Below are positions 1-8,949 of a DNA stretch of 64,000 nucleotides, in pieces. The notes below the pieces were generated by a model. It saw only the letters and a program-made list of their open reading frames with translations. It had not been told where the DNA came from and did no database searches. Source of the stretch: Haloarcula salinisoli (GTDB lineage Archaea; Halobacteriota; Halobacteria; Halobacteriales; Haloarculaceae); the NCBI RefSeq assembly GCF_019599405.1, contig NZ_RKLQ01000001.1, positions 434,001 through 498,000 on the forward strand. Direction: 5' to 3'. The number at the start of each line of letters is the position of its first letter. Position 1 is the first letter of the stretch. The position numbers were made by a program, and so were the translations under genes.

Positions 1-1233
1 ATCATCGTCCTGCCGCTGTACATCGCCAGCGGGCAGGTGACACTCACTGGTATCGCAGGGACGGAGATTCTGGGCTTCGTCCTGCGTGAGGAGACCCTCA
101 TCGGGCTGGTGCTGTCGCTGTTTGGCCTGTTGAACTCCTTCGGGCAGCCGTTCACGGGCCGGCTCTCCGACCGGACCGGCCGCCGTCGGGTGTTCGTCCT
201 CACGGGACTGGTGCTGTTCGGAATCGGCAGTGCTGCCTACCCGTTCCTCACGTCCTACTGGTCGGTACTCGCCGCCAGAGCGTTCCAGGGTATCGGGGCG
301 GCCTTCACTATCCCCGCCACCGTCGCCCTGGTCAACGACTACGCCGCAAGCGACAGCGAGCGCGGCGGCAACTTCGGCGTGTTCAACACGTTCCGACTGA
401 TTGGTTTCGGCTTCGGCCCCATCGTCGCCGGGATTCTCATCACGGGCGGCTTGAGTTCGGAGGGCGTCGTCACGTACACGTTGGGCGCGTTCTCGCTCTC
501 CGGGTTCAACGCCGCCTTCGCCGTCGCCGTCCTCGGTGCAATCATCAGCTTCTGTCTCGTCGCCGCCCTCATCGACGACCCGCCGGCCGCTGCCGACGCC
601 GCGAGCAAGAACCTCTCTATCGCCGTGCTGGACCCCGACGGCGAGGGGCTGGACCCCGTCTTCGTCCTCGGTGTCGCCACGTTCCTGATGGCGACGACTA
701 TCGCGCTCTTTGCGACGCTCGAAGGCCCGATTCGGATGCGCCTAGACGAATCGACGTTCATGTTCAGCGTCCAGTTCGCCGCCGTCGTCATCGCGAACGT
801 CATCTTTCAGGTCCCAATCGGCCGGGCGAGCGACCGCTTTGGCCGCCGTCCGTTCGTCGTCGCCGGCTTCGCCGTGCTCGTCCCGTCGGTGTACGCCCAG
901 GGTATCGTGATGGACCCCTGGCTCATGCTCGCTGCCCGATTCGTCCAGGGTATCGCCGTCGCGCTCGTGTTCGCCCCGTCGCTCGCGCTGGCCGGCGACC
1001 TCGCCGGCGAGCGGGGCTCGGGCACGACGCTGTCGGTCCTCACGATGGCCTTCGGCCTCGGCGTCGCCGCCGGACCGCTGGCCTCCGGCGTCCTCTACAA
1101 CCTCGGGGGCTTCTCGACCCCCTTCACCGTCGGCGCGGTGCTGGCACTCGCCGCGCTCGGACTGACTTACTGGCAGGTCGAGGAGACGCTCTCGGTCGAG
1201 GCGGACGCTGGAGCGGCCCCGGCACAGGACTGA
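1..1233 (+). CDS. MFS transporter, 5' end outside window
   Basis: Major facilitator superfamily permease; the substrate cannot be told. The reading frame is open from base 1, so the true start lies upstream and about 410 residues are visible. Two copies of the MFS loop motif are present, one per half: LSDRTGRRRVF in the first half and ASDRFGRRPFV in the second, each between two hydrophobic helices. Hydrophobic segments alternate with short loops to the C terminus, which ends in an acidic tail. It is most like the haloarchaeal drug/sugar-exporter-like MFS group. Only the loss of the first helix through the window edge is odd. Family call is firm, function open. Confidence 0.9.
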   Translation: MIVLPLYIASGQVTLTGIAGTEILGFVLREETLIGLVLSLFGLLNSFGQPFTGRLSDRTGRRRVFVLTGLVLFGIGSAAYPFLTSYWSVLAARAFQGIGAAFTIPATVALVNDYAASDSERGGNFGVFNTFRLIGFGFGPIVAGILITGGLSSEGVVTYTLGAFSLSGFNAAFAVAVLGAIISFCLVAALIDDPPAAADAASKNLSIAVLDPDGEGLDPVFVLGVATFLMATTIALFATLEGPIRMRLDESTFMFSVQFAAVVIANVIFQVPIGRASDRFGRRPFVVAGFAVLVPSVYAQGIVMDPWLMLAARFVQGIAVALVFAPSLALAGDLAGERGSGTTLSVLTMAFGLGVAAGPLASGVLYNLGGFSTPFTVGAVLALAALGLTYWQVEETLSVEADAGAAPAQD

Positions 1234-1282
1234 GGGCCACCCCACCGCAGGGGTTAACTCCGACACTGGCATACTATCTGAT

Positions 1283-1903
1283 ATGTTCACAGACCGAACG
1301 GACGCCGGTGAACAGCTAGCTGCAGCGGTCCGTCGGTCGGACATCGAGGTCGACATCGTCCTGGGGATTCCCCGCGGCGGCCTCCCGGTCGCTCGCCCCG
1401 TCGCCGACGCGCTTTCGGTTCCCCTCGACGTTGTGGTCGCGAGCAAAGTGGGCGCGCCGGGCAACCCCGAGCTGGCGGTCGCCGCCGTCGCCGACGACGG
1501 GACGACCTGGCGCAACGACTCGCTCATCGGGAAACTCGACCTGACGACCGGGTATCTGGAAGACGAAATCGAACACGAACAGCGGGCCGCCCGGCAGAAA
1601 CGCGAGCGCTACCGCGAGGGCCGGCCGCCACTCGACCTGACCGGTAAGCACGTCCTCGTCGTCGACGACGGACTGGCGACCGGGGCGACGATGTTCGCCT
1701 GTGTCGAGCGGGTCCGGGAGGCCGGCGCGGCGAGCGTCGCCGCCGCGGTACCGGTCGGGTCGCCCCGGACCGCCGACCAGCTGGAGCGACAGGTCGACCA
1801 CCTCGAGATACTGGAGCGGCCCCGGAGCTTCAGGGCCGTCGGACAGTTCTTTCGGGACTTCTCGCAGGTCACCGACGAGGAAGCGATGGCACTGCTAAAC
1901 TAA
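1283..1903 (+). CDS. phosphoribosyltransferase family protein
   Basis: A 206-aa type I phosphoribosyltransferase. The PRPP-binding loop is seen as VVDDGLATGAT at residues 126-136, and an early glycine-rich turn GIPRGGLPVA at 28-37 matches the family's PPi loop region. Such stand-alone haloarchaeal proteins are usually annotated only as phosphoribosyltransferase; the base or other acceptor is unknown. The ATG follows the MFS stop by 49 bp on the same strand. Its 3' end overlaps the stop of the convergent dapE gene by 9 bp, so both genes end in the same few bases. The fold is clear, the substrate is not. Confidence 0.88.
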   Translation: MFTDRTDAGEQLAAAVRRSDIEVDIVLGIPRGGLPVARPVADALSVPLDVVVASKVGAPGNPELAVAAVADDGTTWRNDSLIGKLDLTTGYLEDEIEHEQRAARQKRERYREGRPPLDLTGKHVLVVDDGLATGATMFACVERVREAGAASVAAAVPVGSPRTADQLERQVDHLEILERPRSFRAVGQFFRDFSQVTDEEAMALLN

Positions 1904-3049
1904 CCGCTCGACCGTCTCCCGCACCGAGCGAGCGGCCGCCCGGACCTCGGAGAGCCGGACGTACTCGCGTTTCGAGTGGGCGACCGCCCCCACCTCGTCG
2001 GAGAGCACACCCGGACCGAAGACCACCGTCGGCCCGTGGGCAGCGAAGTAGGAGGCCTCCGTCGCGGCCTCGAACGGCCGAACGGCCCCGCCACTCGCGT
2101 TCTGTAGCGTCCGAACCAGCTCGGCGTCGTGGTCGGTCGCGAAGGCGTCCGGAAACGGCGTATCGGGCCGGATGAGCGCCACCTCTACCGATATCGATTC
2201 GGGGAGCCACTGCGAGAGGTGTGTCTCCAGCGCCTCGGGGAACTCGTCGCTGGTCTCGGGCGGCACCGAGCGGCGGTCGAACGTGATGACACACTCGGCC
2301 GGTATCTGGTTGGTCGCCTCGCCGCCCTCGACCATCGACGGTGTCAGGATGGGGCGACCCAGCGTCTCGTGCCCGTTTGGCCCTGCTGTTTCATCATAGC
2401 TCTCCATGGCCTGCAGGAGGGGTGCCGCGGCTCTGATGGCGTTGGCCCCGCTCTCGGGGTCCGCGGCGTGACCGCTCTCGCCGTGAATCGTCACCGTGCC
2501 CTCGAACTGCCCTTTCGCCGCCGTACAGACGTCCAATCCGGTTGGCTCGCCGACGATGTAGCCGTCGGCGTCGAGACGCTCGGCGAGGTGGGCGCCCCCG
2601 GTTTGCGTGGTCTCCTCGTCGATGGAGACGGCCAGCGTCACCGCTCCCTCGGCCGGTTCGACGGTGAGAAATGCGTCGACGAGGCTGGCGAGTGGGCCCT
2701 TCGCGTCACACGCGCCGCGGCCACAGACGACGTCGCCGGTGAGGCCGCCGCCGGCGCCGGTTATCTCCTCGTCACCAGGCGGTTCCTCCCGGTGCTCGTA
2801 GGGGAGATGCGGCGGCACGGTGTCGATGTGTGTGTTCAGGACGAGGTGGGTCCCCTCGGCGGCCGCCGCGGCGTCGGGGTCGGCCGCACCGGTCGTCGCG
2901 ACGACGTTGCCCAGCTCGTCGACGGTCGGGTCGGCGCCTGCCCGGTCCAGCGTCGCCACGAGCAGGTCCCGCATCGGGCCCACGTCGGCCGTCGAGTCGG
3001 TCTCGACGGCCTCGCGGTGGAACCGTTCCGGGTCGAAGCCGACGCTCAT
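1895..3049 (-). CDS. dapE: succinyl-diaminopimelate desuccinylase (M20 peptidase family)
   Basis: A 384-aa M20 metallohydrolase predicted to release succinate from N-succinyl-LL-diaminopimelate in lysine synthesis. Visible metal-site elements are LNTHIDTV (His74), the CDAKG stretch (Asp115) and IDEET (Glu145/146), followed by the dimerisation-domain signature ESGHAADP. It is last in the lysA-dapE pair: its ATG overlaps the lysA stop by 4 bp, so translation is probably coupled. Other M20 members (carboxypeptidase, N-acetyl-lysine deacetylase) have the same motifs; the call rests on the dap neighbours. Confidence 0.88.
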   Translation of the reverse strand: MSVGFDPERFHREAVETDSTADVGPMRDLLVATLDRAGADPTVDELGNVVATTGAADPDAAAAAEGTHLVLNTHIDTVPPHLPYEHREEPPGDEEITGAGGGLTGDVVCGRGACDAKGPLASLVDAFLTVEPAEGAVTLAVSIDEETTQTGGAHLAERLDADGYIVGEPTGLDVCTAAKGQFEGTVTIHGESGHAADPESGANAIRAAAPLLQAMESYDETAGPNGHETLGRPILTPSMVEGGEATNQIPAECVITFDRRSVPPETSDEFPEALETHLSQWLPESISVEVALIRPDTPFPDAFATDHDAELVRTLQNASGGAVRPFEAATEASYFAAHGPTVVFGPGVLSDEVGAVAHSKREYVRLSEVRAAARSVRETVERLV

Positions 3050-4281
3050 CGTTCCATTCGGGTCACGTCCGCCAGCGTCTCGCGGTCGCGGACGACACGG
3101 GTCTCGCCGCCCTCGATAGCGACCTCCGCGGGCCGGGGCTGTGAGTGGAACTGGTTGGCGAGCTCGTAGCCGTAGGCGCCGGCGTTGCCGATTGCCAGCA
3201 GCTCCTCGCGCTCGGGGCGGGCGATTGGCCGGTCGGTACAGAAGACGTCGGCGCTGGTACAGCAGGGACCGCCGACGGAGACCGACTCGGCGTCCCGTTC
3301 AGGCGCCGAAATGTTCCGAATGGGGTGGTACGAGCCGAACATCGCCGGCCGGATGAGCGTCGCCAGCGAGGCGTCGACACCGACGACGGTCGCCGCCGGT
3401 GCCTTCTTGATTGTGTTGACCTCGGTCAGAATCAACTCGGCGTCGGCGACGACGTAGCGGCCCGGTTCGAGCTTGACCTGTGCGTCGAGGTCACCGACGG
3501 CCTCGCGCACCTTCTCGCCGACGACGGCCATATCGAGCGGTTCCTCGTCTTCGCGATAGGGAACGCCGAAGCCGCCACCGAAGTCGACGAAGTCGAGCGG
3601 TGTCACGTCTGTCTCGACGGTCCGGCCCATGTCGGCGACCTTCCCGATGGCGCGGCAGTGGTCGTCCAGGTCGGCATGCAAAACGCCGCTGCCGGCGTGG
3701 GCGTGGATACCAACGAGGTCGAACCGGTCGGCGATATCCGCGGCTAGCTGGGGGACCTGGTCGTAGGGGATGCCGAACTTGGCGTCTTTCCCGGTCGCGA
3801 CCTTCTCGTGGTGGCCGGTCCCGATGCCGGGGTTGATGCGGATGGCGACCCGGCCGTCGTATCCTCGCTCTTCGAGGCGGTCGAATGTGTCGCGGGCACC
3901 GCCGGTGATTGTGAGGCCGGGGTTCTCCTCGGCCAGCTCGACCGCGTAGTCGAGGTCGGCGTCGGGCGGGTTCACGGCGGTGTACTGGAGTGTGTCCGGG
4001 TCCGCGCCCGCCTGGACGGCACGGTGGAGTTCGCCCGCGGCGGCACACTCGATATCGGCGCCCGTCTCCAGCAATTTCTCCAGCACGGCGCGGCCGGTGT
4101 GGGCCTTCGCGGCGTACATCACGTGGGCGTCGGGGAAGGCCGACGCGAACCGGTCGTAGTTTGCTGCGACCCGGTCCAGGTCGACGACGTACAGTGGCGT
4201 CCCGTGGTCGGCCGCCAGCCGACCGAGACGGTCGTGGTCCCAGTCCGCGAGGCGACGGACCGGCGGCGAGTCCTGACTCAT
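3046..4281 (-). CDS. lysA: diaminopimelate decarboxylase
   Basis: PLP-dependent fold-type III decarboxylase, 411 aa, converting meso-diaminopimelate to lysine. The N-terminal barrel carries the Schiff-base lysine in MYAAKAHTG (Lys59). Further features are a HAHAGSGV stretch, the glycine-rich phosphate-binding segment DFGGGFGVPY, and the EPGRYVV and CCTSADVF segments of the C-terminal domain that build the active site across the dimer. The ATG at 4281 gives a normal family N terminus; an in-frame ATG 51 bp further upstream would add an implausible basic leader. First gene of the lysA-dapE pair and divergent from the sensor kinase at 4412. Confidence 0.92.
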   Translation of the reverse strand: MSQDSPPVRRLADWDHDRLGRLAADHGTPLYVVDLDRVAANYDRFASAFPDAHVMYAAKAHTGRAVLEKLLETGADIECAAAGELHRAVQAGADPDTLQYTAVNPPDADLDYAVELAEENPGLTITGGARDTFDRLEERGYDGRVAIRINPGIGTGHHEKVATGKDAKFGIPYDQVPQLAADIADRFDLVGIHAHAGSGVLHADLDDHCRAIGKVADMGRTVETDVTPLDFVDFGGGFGVPYREDEEPLDMAVVGEKVREAVGDLDAQVKLEPGRYVVADAELILTEVNTIKKAPAATVVGVDASLATLIRPAMFGSYHPIRNISAPERDAESVSVGGPCCTSADVFCTDRPIARPEREELLAIGNAGAYGYELANQFHSQPRPAEVAIEGGETRVVRDRETLADVTRMER

Positions 4282-4411
4282 TGCCCGAACAACGGTGACG
4301 GCGGCTAACAAGCGTTGTGTTCTGGCAGCCACTGCGGGAGCGCCGGTCGACCGGCCCTTCCGCCGTATTCTTTATTGCAGGATAGACGAACACACTACTG
4401 GATACGACTGA

Positions 4412-6190
4412 ATGCCGGTCGACCCACAGTTCGTCGGGCTGTTACAGATACTGCTGGGAGTGGTGTCGCTGTTCTTCCTGAAACCGGCCTACGACAACCG
4501 CGACAGGGCCGGGAGCTGGAGCTTCGCCGTCCTCTGTGTCGGTATCGGCGTCTACGGCCTCAGCGCCGGCCTCGACTGGTTCGTCTCCGGCTACGCGCTC
4601 TCGCATCTCGTCTTCACGTTCCGGTCGCTGGGTGGCGTCCTCATCACGACGGCGTGGCTGTTGCTCGCGCTTTCGGTGACAGATAGGCTCCCGGTCACGC
4701 GGCGACACGGGGCGGCGTTTGCCAGCTACGTCGTCGCGACACAGCTGTTCTTCTGGACGGACCCGCTCCACCACCTCGTCGTCGCCCCCGGCTCGACGAT
4801 GAACGGCGCCAACTTCGACCCGACTATCGGCGTCGGACTGTGGGCGATCCTGGGCGTCGGCTATCTCGCGACGTTCGTGGGGACCGGTCTCCTCGCCGCA
4901 GACGCCCTCCGGTCGACCGGCATCCGGCGGCGACAGCGACTCGTCCTCTCGCTGGCTATCGTCCCGACGCTGCTGGGGAGTCTGGCGACGGTCTCGGGCG
5001 TGACCGTCTACGACTACACGCCGCTTGGCTACGCGCTGACCGCGACCATGTTCGCGTGGGCGCTGTTCAGCGGCCGGTTTCTCGACCTCACGCCGGTCGC
5101 GCGCCGGACCGCACTGGGCGAGATGTCCGACGCCGTGGTGACACTCGACGACGGGAACCGCGTCGTCGACTGCAACCGCCGCGCTCGCGAGCTGTTCGAC
5201 GCCGACGACGACTACACCGGTAAATCGGCCGCCGACTTCTTCCCCTCGGTCGTGGGCGAACTCGATTCGTTCGACGACGTCGAGACGGAGACGGAGATAC
5301 AGATACGCCCGGACGACCGCGACCGGCACTTCAGCCTCTCCGTCTCGCCGGTGACCCGGCGCGGCCATAGCGGCCGCGTCGTCGTCCTGCGCGACATCAC
5401 CGACCGGAAGCGCCGCGAGCAGGAGCTCGAACGGCAGAACGAGCGGCTGGACCGCTTTGCCAGCATGGTCGGCCACGACCTGCGGAACCCGCTGACCGTC
5501 GCCGCCGGCCAGCTCGCGCTCGCCGAGGCGAAATGCGAGTCCGACGTGGTCCGTGAACACGTCGAGGCGGTCGAACGCTCACACGAGCGGATGGACGCGA
5601 TGGTCGAGGACCTGCTGACGCTGGCCCGGTCCGGCCAGCGCGTCGAGGAGACGGAGCCGGTCGAGCTGGCGGCGCTCGCCCGGGAGGCCTGGACCCACGC
5701 CGAAGTCGAGGGTTGTGAACTCGATATGGCTGTCCCGGACGACGTGACCATCGCGGCCGACCACGACCGACTGCTGCACGTCTTCGAGAACTGTTTTCGC
5801 AACGCTGCCGAACATGGCTCGGCAGGCAATCAGAACGCTGCGCGTTCTGATGACGCCGCAGAACACGGTTCTGCGAACCCTGACTCGCAGGCTCGTCAGG
5901 ACGCCGCCGAGCACAACGACGGGTCAGTGACCGTCCGCGTCGGACTGCTCGGGGAGACCGGCGACGGTCTGCTCGGCTTCTTCATCGAGGACGACGGTGA
6001 GGGGATTCCCGCGGCCGACCGCGACCGGGTGTTCGACCACGGGTATACGACCGGGGAGGCCGGGACGGGGCTCGGTCTCTTCATCGTCAAAGACATCGTC
6101 GACGCCCACGGCTGGGACGTCCGTGTGACCGAGGGGACCGACGGCGGCGCCCGGTTCGAGGTGACCGGCGTCGAACCCGGTGACGGGTAG
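4412..6190 (+). CDS. membrane sensor histidine kinase (7TM-PAS-HisKA-HATPase)
   Basis: A 592-aa membrane histidine kinase. Residues about 5-220 form seven hydrophobic segments of the haloarchaeal 7TM sensor type. A PAS domain follows (about 230-335), then a HisKA helix pair with the phospho-acceptor His355 in GHDLRNPLT, and a HATPase domain with N box (NCFRNAAEHG) and G box (GTGLGLFIVKDI). Between N box and the next strand there is an extra stretch of about 35 residues (about 465-500) encoded by four consecutive DNA palindromes, with the peptide AAEH repeated three times. No response regulator is adjacent. The gene splits the dap cluster and is followed 72 bp later by a pseudokinase on the same strand. 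Confidence 0.9.
   Translation: MPVDPQFVGLLQILLGVVSLFFLKPAYDNRDRAGSWSFAVLCVGIGVYGLSAGLDWFVSGYALSHLVFTFRSLGGVLITTAWLLLALSVTDRLPVTRRHGAAFASYVVATQLFFWTDPLHHLVVAPGSTMNGANFDPTIGVGLWAILGVGYLATFVGTGLLAADALRSTGIRRRQRLVLSLAIVPTLLGSLATVSGVTVYDYTPLGYALTATMFAWALFSGRFLDLTPVARRTALGEMSDAVVTLDDGNRVVDCNRRARELFDADDDYTGKSAADFFPSVVGELDSFDDVETETEIQIRPDDRDRHFSLSVSPVTRRGHSGRVVVLRDITDRKRREQELERQNERLDRFASMVGHDLRNPLTVAAGQLALAEAKCESDVVREHVEAVERSHERMDAMVEDLLTLARSGQRVEETEPVELAALAREAWTHAEVEGCELDMAVPDDVTIAADHDRLLHVFENCFRNAAEHGSAGNQNAARSDDAAEHGSANPDSQARQDAAEHNDGSVTVRVGLLGETGDGLLGFFIEDDGEGIPAADRDRVFDHGYTTGEAGTGLGLFIVKDIVDAHGWDVRVTEGTDGGARFEVTGVEPGDG
5806..5900. repeat. in-frame palindrome cluster inside the kinase ATPase domain
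   Basis: Four inverted repeats lie end to end within the coding sequence: TGCCGA/TCGGCA (5806-5824), CAGAACG/CGTTCTG (5831-5849), GCAGAAC/GTTCTGC (5858-5874) and CCTGAC/GTCAGG (5879-5900). The frame stays open and the rest of the domain is intact. They look like the short palindromes in this window's spacers, but here within a gene. Confidence 0.75.
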
Positions 6191-6205
6191 CTGTGTGGAC
6201 CCAAA

Positions 6206-6216
6206 CCTATTTTTGC
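6206..6216 (+). promoter_or_regulatory. TATA box for the pseudokinase gene
   Basis: CCTATTTTTGC is the only A/T-rich stretch in the 72-bp spacer after the histidine kinase stop and lies about 50 bp before the ATG at 6263. A separate promoter with a short leader is inferred. Confidence 0.4.
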
Positions 6217-6262
6217 ACTACCAGTAGACTCATGGTAAGAACCGGGTGGAACAACCAATAGC

Positions 6263-7615
6263 ATGGAATCGGAGGTCCCACGACGCCCGCCGCTGGAGCT
6301 CGTCAAGCAGGGGAGCCTCTGGGTCGTCGAGGACTACCGGAAGGGGTCGCGGACGGGGGAGAGCCACGCCACCCACGACTCCCAGCTGTCGGCCATGCGA
6401 TACGCGAAATCGAAGATGGAGGCCGATCGCCACCCGTGTATCGTCCGCTGGGACTCCCCGCGCAGCGTCGGCGCACTCTACTGGAACCCGCTGTTCGAGA
6501 CGCTCGAGGTCCGACGTGACGAACTCGTCGGCGGGTGGAGCGTCGTCCCAGAGGCCGGGACCTGTGCGATGACGGTCGCACCCTCCCGCGAGGACGCGGC
6601 CGACCGCGCCAAGAAGCTCCAGCGGCTCTACGATTTCAGACATCTCCGCGTCTATGACGGCCGCGGCGAGGAGTACGAGGAACGGGACCACCGCTTTCTG
6701 CGCCACGACATCACCCGCTCCGGCGTGCGGTTCGACCCCGATGCCGTCGCCGAGGTCCCCGAACCCGAGGAAGCCGACCCCGAAACGGGGGCGTCGGAGC
6801 CGGCCGACGAGCCCGCGGGCCCCTCCGACGTAGGAATGGTCGGTCCCGCCAGCCCCGGCCAGCTCGGGGCCTCCGTCCCCGACGTGACTCAGGTGGAGTT
6901 CACCGACACCGACGGCGCGGTCCACCGCTACTCGACGCCGTGGCACGGCGGCACCGATGCACAGATTATCACGGTCTCACGCAAGTACGCGACCGACGAG
7001 GGCGTACCCGAGGCCTTCGCCGAGGCGTTCGAACGCTGGCAGGCGGGCGACGACGCGCCGAACGTCGCCACGGTCCACGAGTCCGGCACCGACCCGACCT
7101 CCTGGGTCGCCTACCGCGTCGGCGCCCACTCACTCGCCGACATCGGCACGGAGCTGCCGGCCCGCTCCCGGCTCGAACTGCTGGGCGACATCGCGGACGC
7201 GGCCGCCGCCGTGGGCGGGCCGTCGACGCCGCTGTGCGGGCTCGTCCCGGAGAACGTCCACCTCATGGAGGCCGAGGGCGACCGGCGGGCGACGGTCGCC
7301 AACTGGGGTATCGAGTGGGCCGTCCGCGACGCGGTCGGACTCTCCCACGACGGTCCCTTCCTCGCGCCCGAACAACGCGAGGGCCGCCTGACCGCGACCA
7401 CCGACGTCTACCAGCTCGGTGCGCTTGCCTACTGGCTCTGCTGTGAGCAGCGGCCACCCGAGACCCCGACACCCCAGCCCGGCGAGATTCCACGGCCGAT
7501 ACAGAGCGTCTCCTCGCGGGTCAAACCACACATCGCGCAGGCGCTCGCGGCCGACCCCGACGAGCGGTTCGACTCCGTCGAGGCGTTCTATCGAGCGCTG
7601 GCGGACGCTGCATAG
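6263..7615 (+). CDS. protein kinase-like protein, predicted pseudokinase
   Basis: A 450-aa protein with a novel N-terminal part (about 1-190), a Glu/Pro/Ala-rich linker, and a C-terminal kinase-fold domain (about 225-448). The fold is recognised from the ordered C-lobe pieces LVPENVHL, ANWGIEWA, FLAPEQREG, TDVYQLGALAYWL and the terminal ADPDERFDSVEAFYRAL. Compared with active Ser/Thr kinases, the HRD catalytic Asp is lost (CGLVPEN for HRDxKPEN) and the DFG Asp is Asn (NWG), while PEN and APE remain. It is therefore probably a non-catalytic scaffold or nucleotide sensor. Together with the preceding histidine kinase it forms a signalling insertion in the dap region. Partners are unknown. Confidence 0.8.
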   Translation: MESEVPRRPPLELVKQGSLWVVEDYRKGSRTGESHATHDSQLSAMRYAKSKMEADRHPCIVRWDSPRSVGALYWNPLFETLEVRRDELVGGWSVVPEAGTCAMTVAPSREDAADRAKKLQRLYDFRHLRVYDGRGEEYEERDHRFLRHDITRSGVRFDPDAVAEVPEPEEADPETGASEPADEPAGPSDVGMVGPASPGQLGASVPDVTQVEFTDTDGAVHRYSTPWHGGTDAQIITVSRKYATDEGVPEAFAEAFERWQAGDDAPNVATVHESGTDPTSWVAYRVGAHSLADIGTELPARSRLELLGDIADAAAAVGGPSTPLCGLVPENVHLMEAEGDRRATVANWGIEWAVRDAVGLSHDGPFLAPEQREGRLTATTDVYQLGALAYWLCCEQRPPETPTPQPGEIPRPIQSVSSRVKPHIAQALAADPDERFDSVEAFYRALADAA

Positions 7616-8019
7616 CGAGACGACGAGCGAAGCGAGTCGTCTCGTATGGCGAGCGGGGAGAAACGACCCGCAAGCCGAGGGAAGCGAGTCGTCTCGCTGC
7701 TCTCCGGCTCACTTCGTTCGCCGTTCCGCTTCGAGGCGTTCCCTCCGGTCGGAACCTCGCTACTCACGGTTCGCTTCGCTCACCGTTCGTTTTCGAGACG
7801 TCTCCCGTTGGTCGACGTCTCGCTACTGCTCCGCGGCTCGCGATGCTCGCCGCGTCGCTTTCGAGATATCGACGCCGTCGATATCTCGCTACTGCTCCAC
7901 GGGTCACTTCGTTCCCCGTTCCGCTTCGAGGCGTTCCCTCCGGTCACGCCTCGCTACTCACGGTTCGCTTCGCTCACCGTTCGTTTTCGAGACGTCTCCC
8001 GTTGGTCGACGTCTCGCTA
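7616..8019. repeat. palindrome-rich spacer with about 100-bp direct repeat
   Basis: No gene is seen between the pseudokinase and dapD stops. The spacer is a chain of hairpins such as GAGACGACnnGTCGTCTC and CGAGACGTC/GACGTCTCG. A block of about 100 bp occurs twice in direct orientation (about 7722-7825 and 7918-8019); the last 71 bp of each copy (7755-7825 and 7949-8019) are identical. The second copy runs into the dapD stop codon at 8017-8019. The two genes converge here, so the hairpins may serve as a two-way transcription barrier. Confidence 0.8.
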
Positions 8020-8847
8020 GTCCCGAAGCGCGTCTTCCCGCTCCGTCGCTTCGAGCGTCTCCTCTTCGACGTCGGTCGCCACCACGGCGGGCTTGTAGGC
8101 GCCGCCGGGGATGAGGTCGTGGTCGCCGACCGAGGAGTCGACGAAGCGCTGGAACGCCCGCCGCTCGGGGGGGAGTTCGCCGTAGATGACTTCCTCCTCG
8201 ACGAGGTCGTAGACGGGGATGCGCGGCGTCAGGAGCGTGTTCTCGCCGACGATAGAGCCCTCGCCGACGACGAAGCCGCTGGTGACGCGACAGCCCGCGC
8301 CCAGCGAGACGTCGTCTTCGACGATGACGGGGGCGTTCTCGACCGGTTCGAGGACGCCGCCGATGAGCGTGTTCGCGCCGAGCTTGACGTTCTCGCCGAT
8401 CTGCGCACAGGAGCCCACGGTGTCACAGGAGTCGATGAGCGTCCCGTCGCCGACGTGGGCACCGATGTTGACGAAGGAGGGCGACATCATGATGCAGTCC
8501 TCGCCCAGATACGCTCCGCGGCGGATGGTCGTTCCGTCGGGGGTGTTGCGGGTGCCACGGTCTGCGAGGTCGTCGGTTTCCCGGAGCGGCAACACGTCGT
8601 GGTACTGCACGCCGCCGTACTCGCGGGCGACGGTCTCCCGGAGGCCGAAGTTCAGCAGGATACCCTGCTTGACCCAGGCGTTTGCGTCCCACTCGTCGCC
8701 GACCTTCTCGGCGGCCCGGACCTCCCCGGCTTCCAGTGCTGTCAGAAACTCCTCCAGCACTGCGAGATGGTCGTCGGTGGCGTCTGCTGCCGTCAGTCCG
8801 TCCTGTTTGCGCGCCCAGAGGTCGCCGATGTCTGCTTCGAGGCTCAT
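8017..8847 (-). CDS. dapD: tetrahydrodipicolinate N-succinyltransferase
   Basis: A 276-aa left-handed beta-helix acyltransferase that adds succinate from succinyl-CoA to tetrahydrodipicolinate. After an alpha-helical N-terminal domain the sequence shows hexapeptide-type repeats (for example VNIGAHVGDGTLID, GSCAQIGENVKLG, LIGGVLEPVENAPVIVED) characteristic of DapD, and ends in a short acidic tail. Its presence, with dapE, fixes the succinylase branch rather than the acetylase or dehydrogenase branches. It is downstream of dapB on the same strand, with the small zinc-ribbon gene between. The aminotransferase of the pathway is not in this window. Confidence 0.9.
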   Translation of the reverse strand: MSLEADIGDLWARKQDGLTAADATDDHLAVLEEFLTALEAGEVRAAEKVGDEWDANAWVKQGILLNFGLRETVAREYGGVQYHDVLPLRETDDLADRGTRNTPDGTTIRRGAYLGEDCIMMSPSFVNIGAHVGDGTLIDSCDTVGSCAQIGENVKLGANTLIGGVLEPVENAPVIVEDDVSLGAGCRVTSGFVVGEGSIVGENTLLTPRIPVYDLVEEEVIYGELPPERRAFQRFVDSSVGDHDLIPGGAYKPAVVATDVEEETLEATEREDALRD

Positions 8848-8949
8848 ACGCAGTCGGTTGCGACTCAGGGGGCTTACCTATCGGGGTTTTGCGCCGACGA
8901 GCGGGGGACTGCTTCGCCCGTCCCGGAGCGGGCCGGAGTCGATAGCTGT

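Noticed and set aside
1-1233. MFS transporter as pseudogene
   Set aside because: The frame is open from base 1; the missing start is due to the window boundary.
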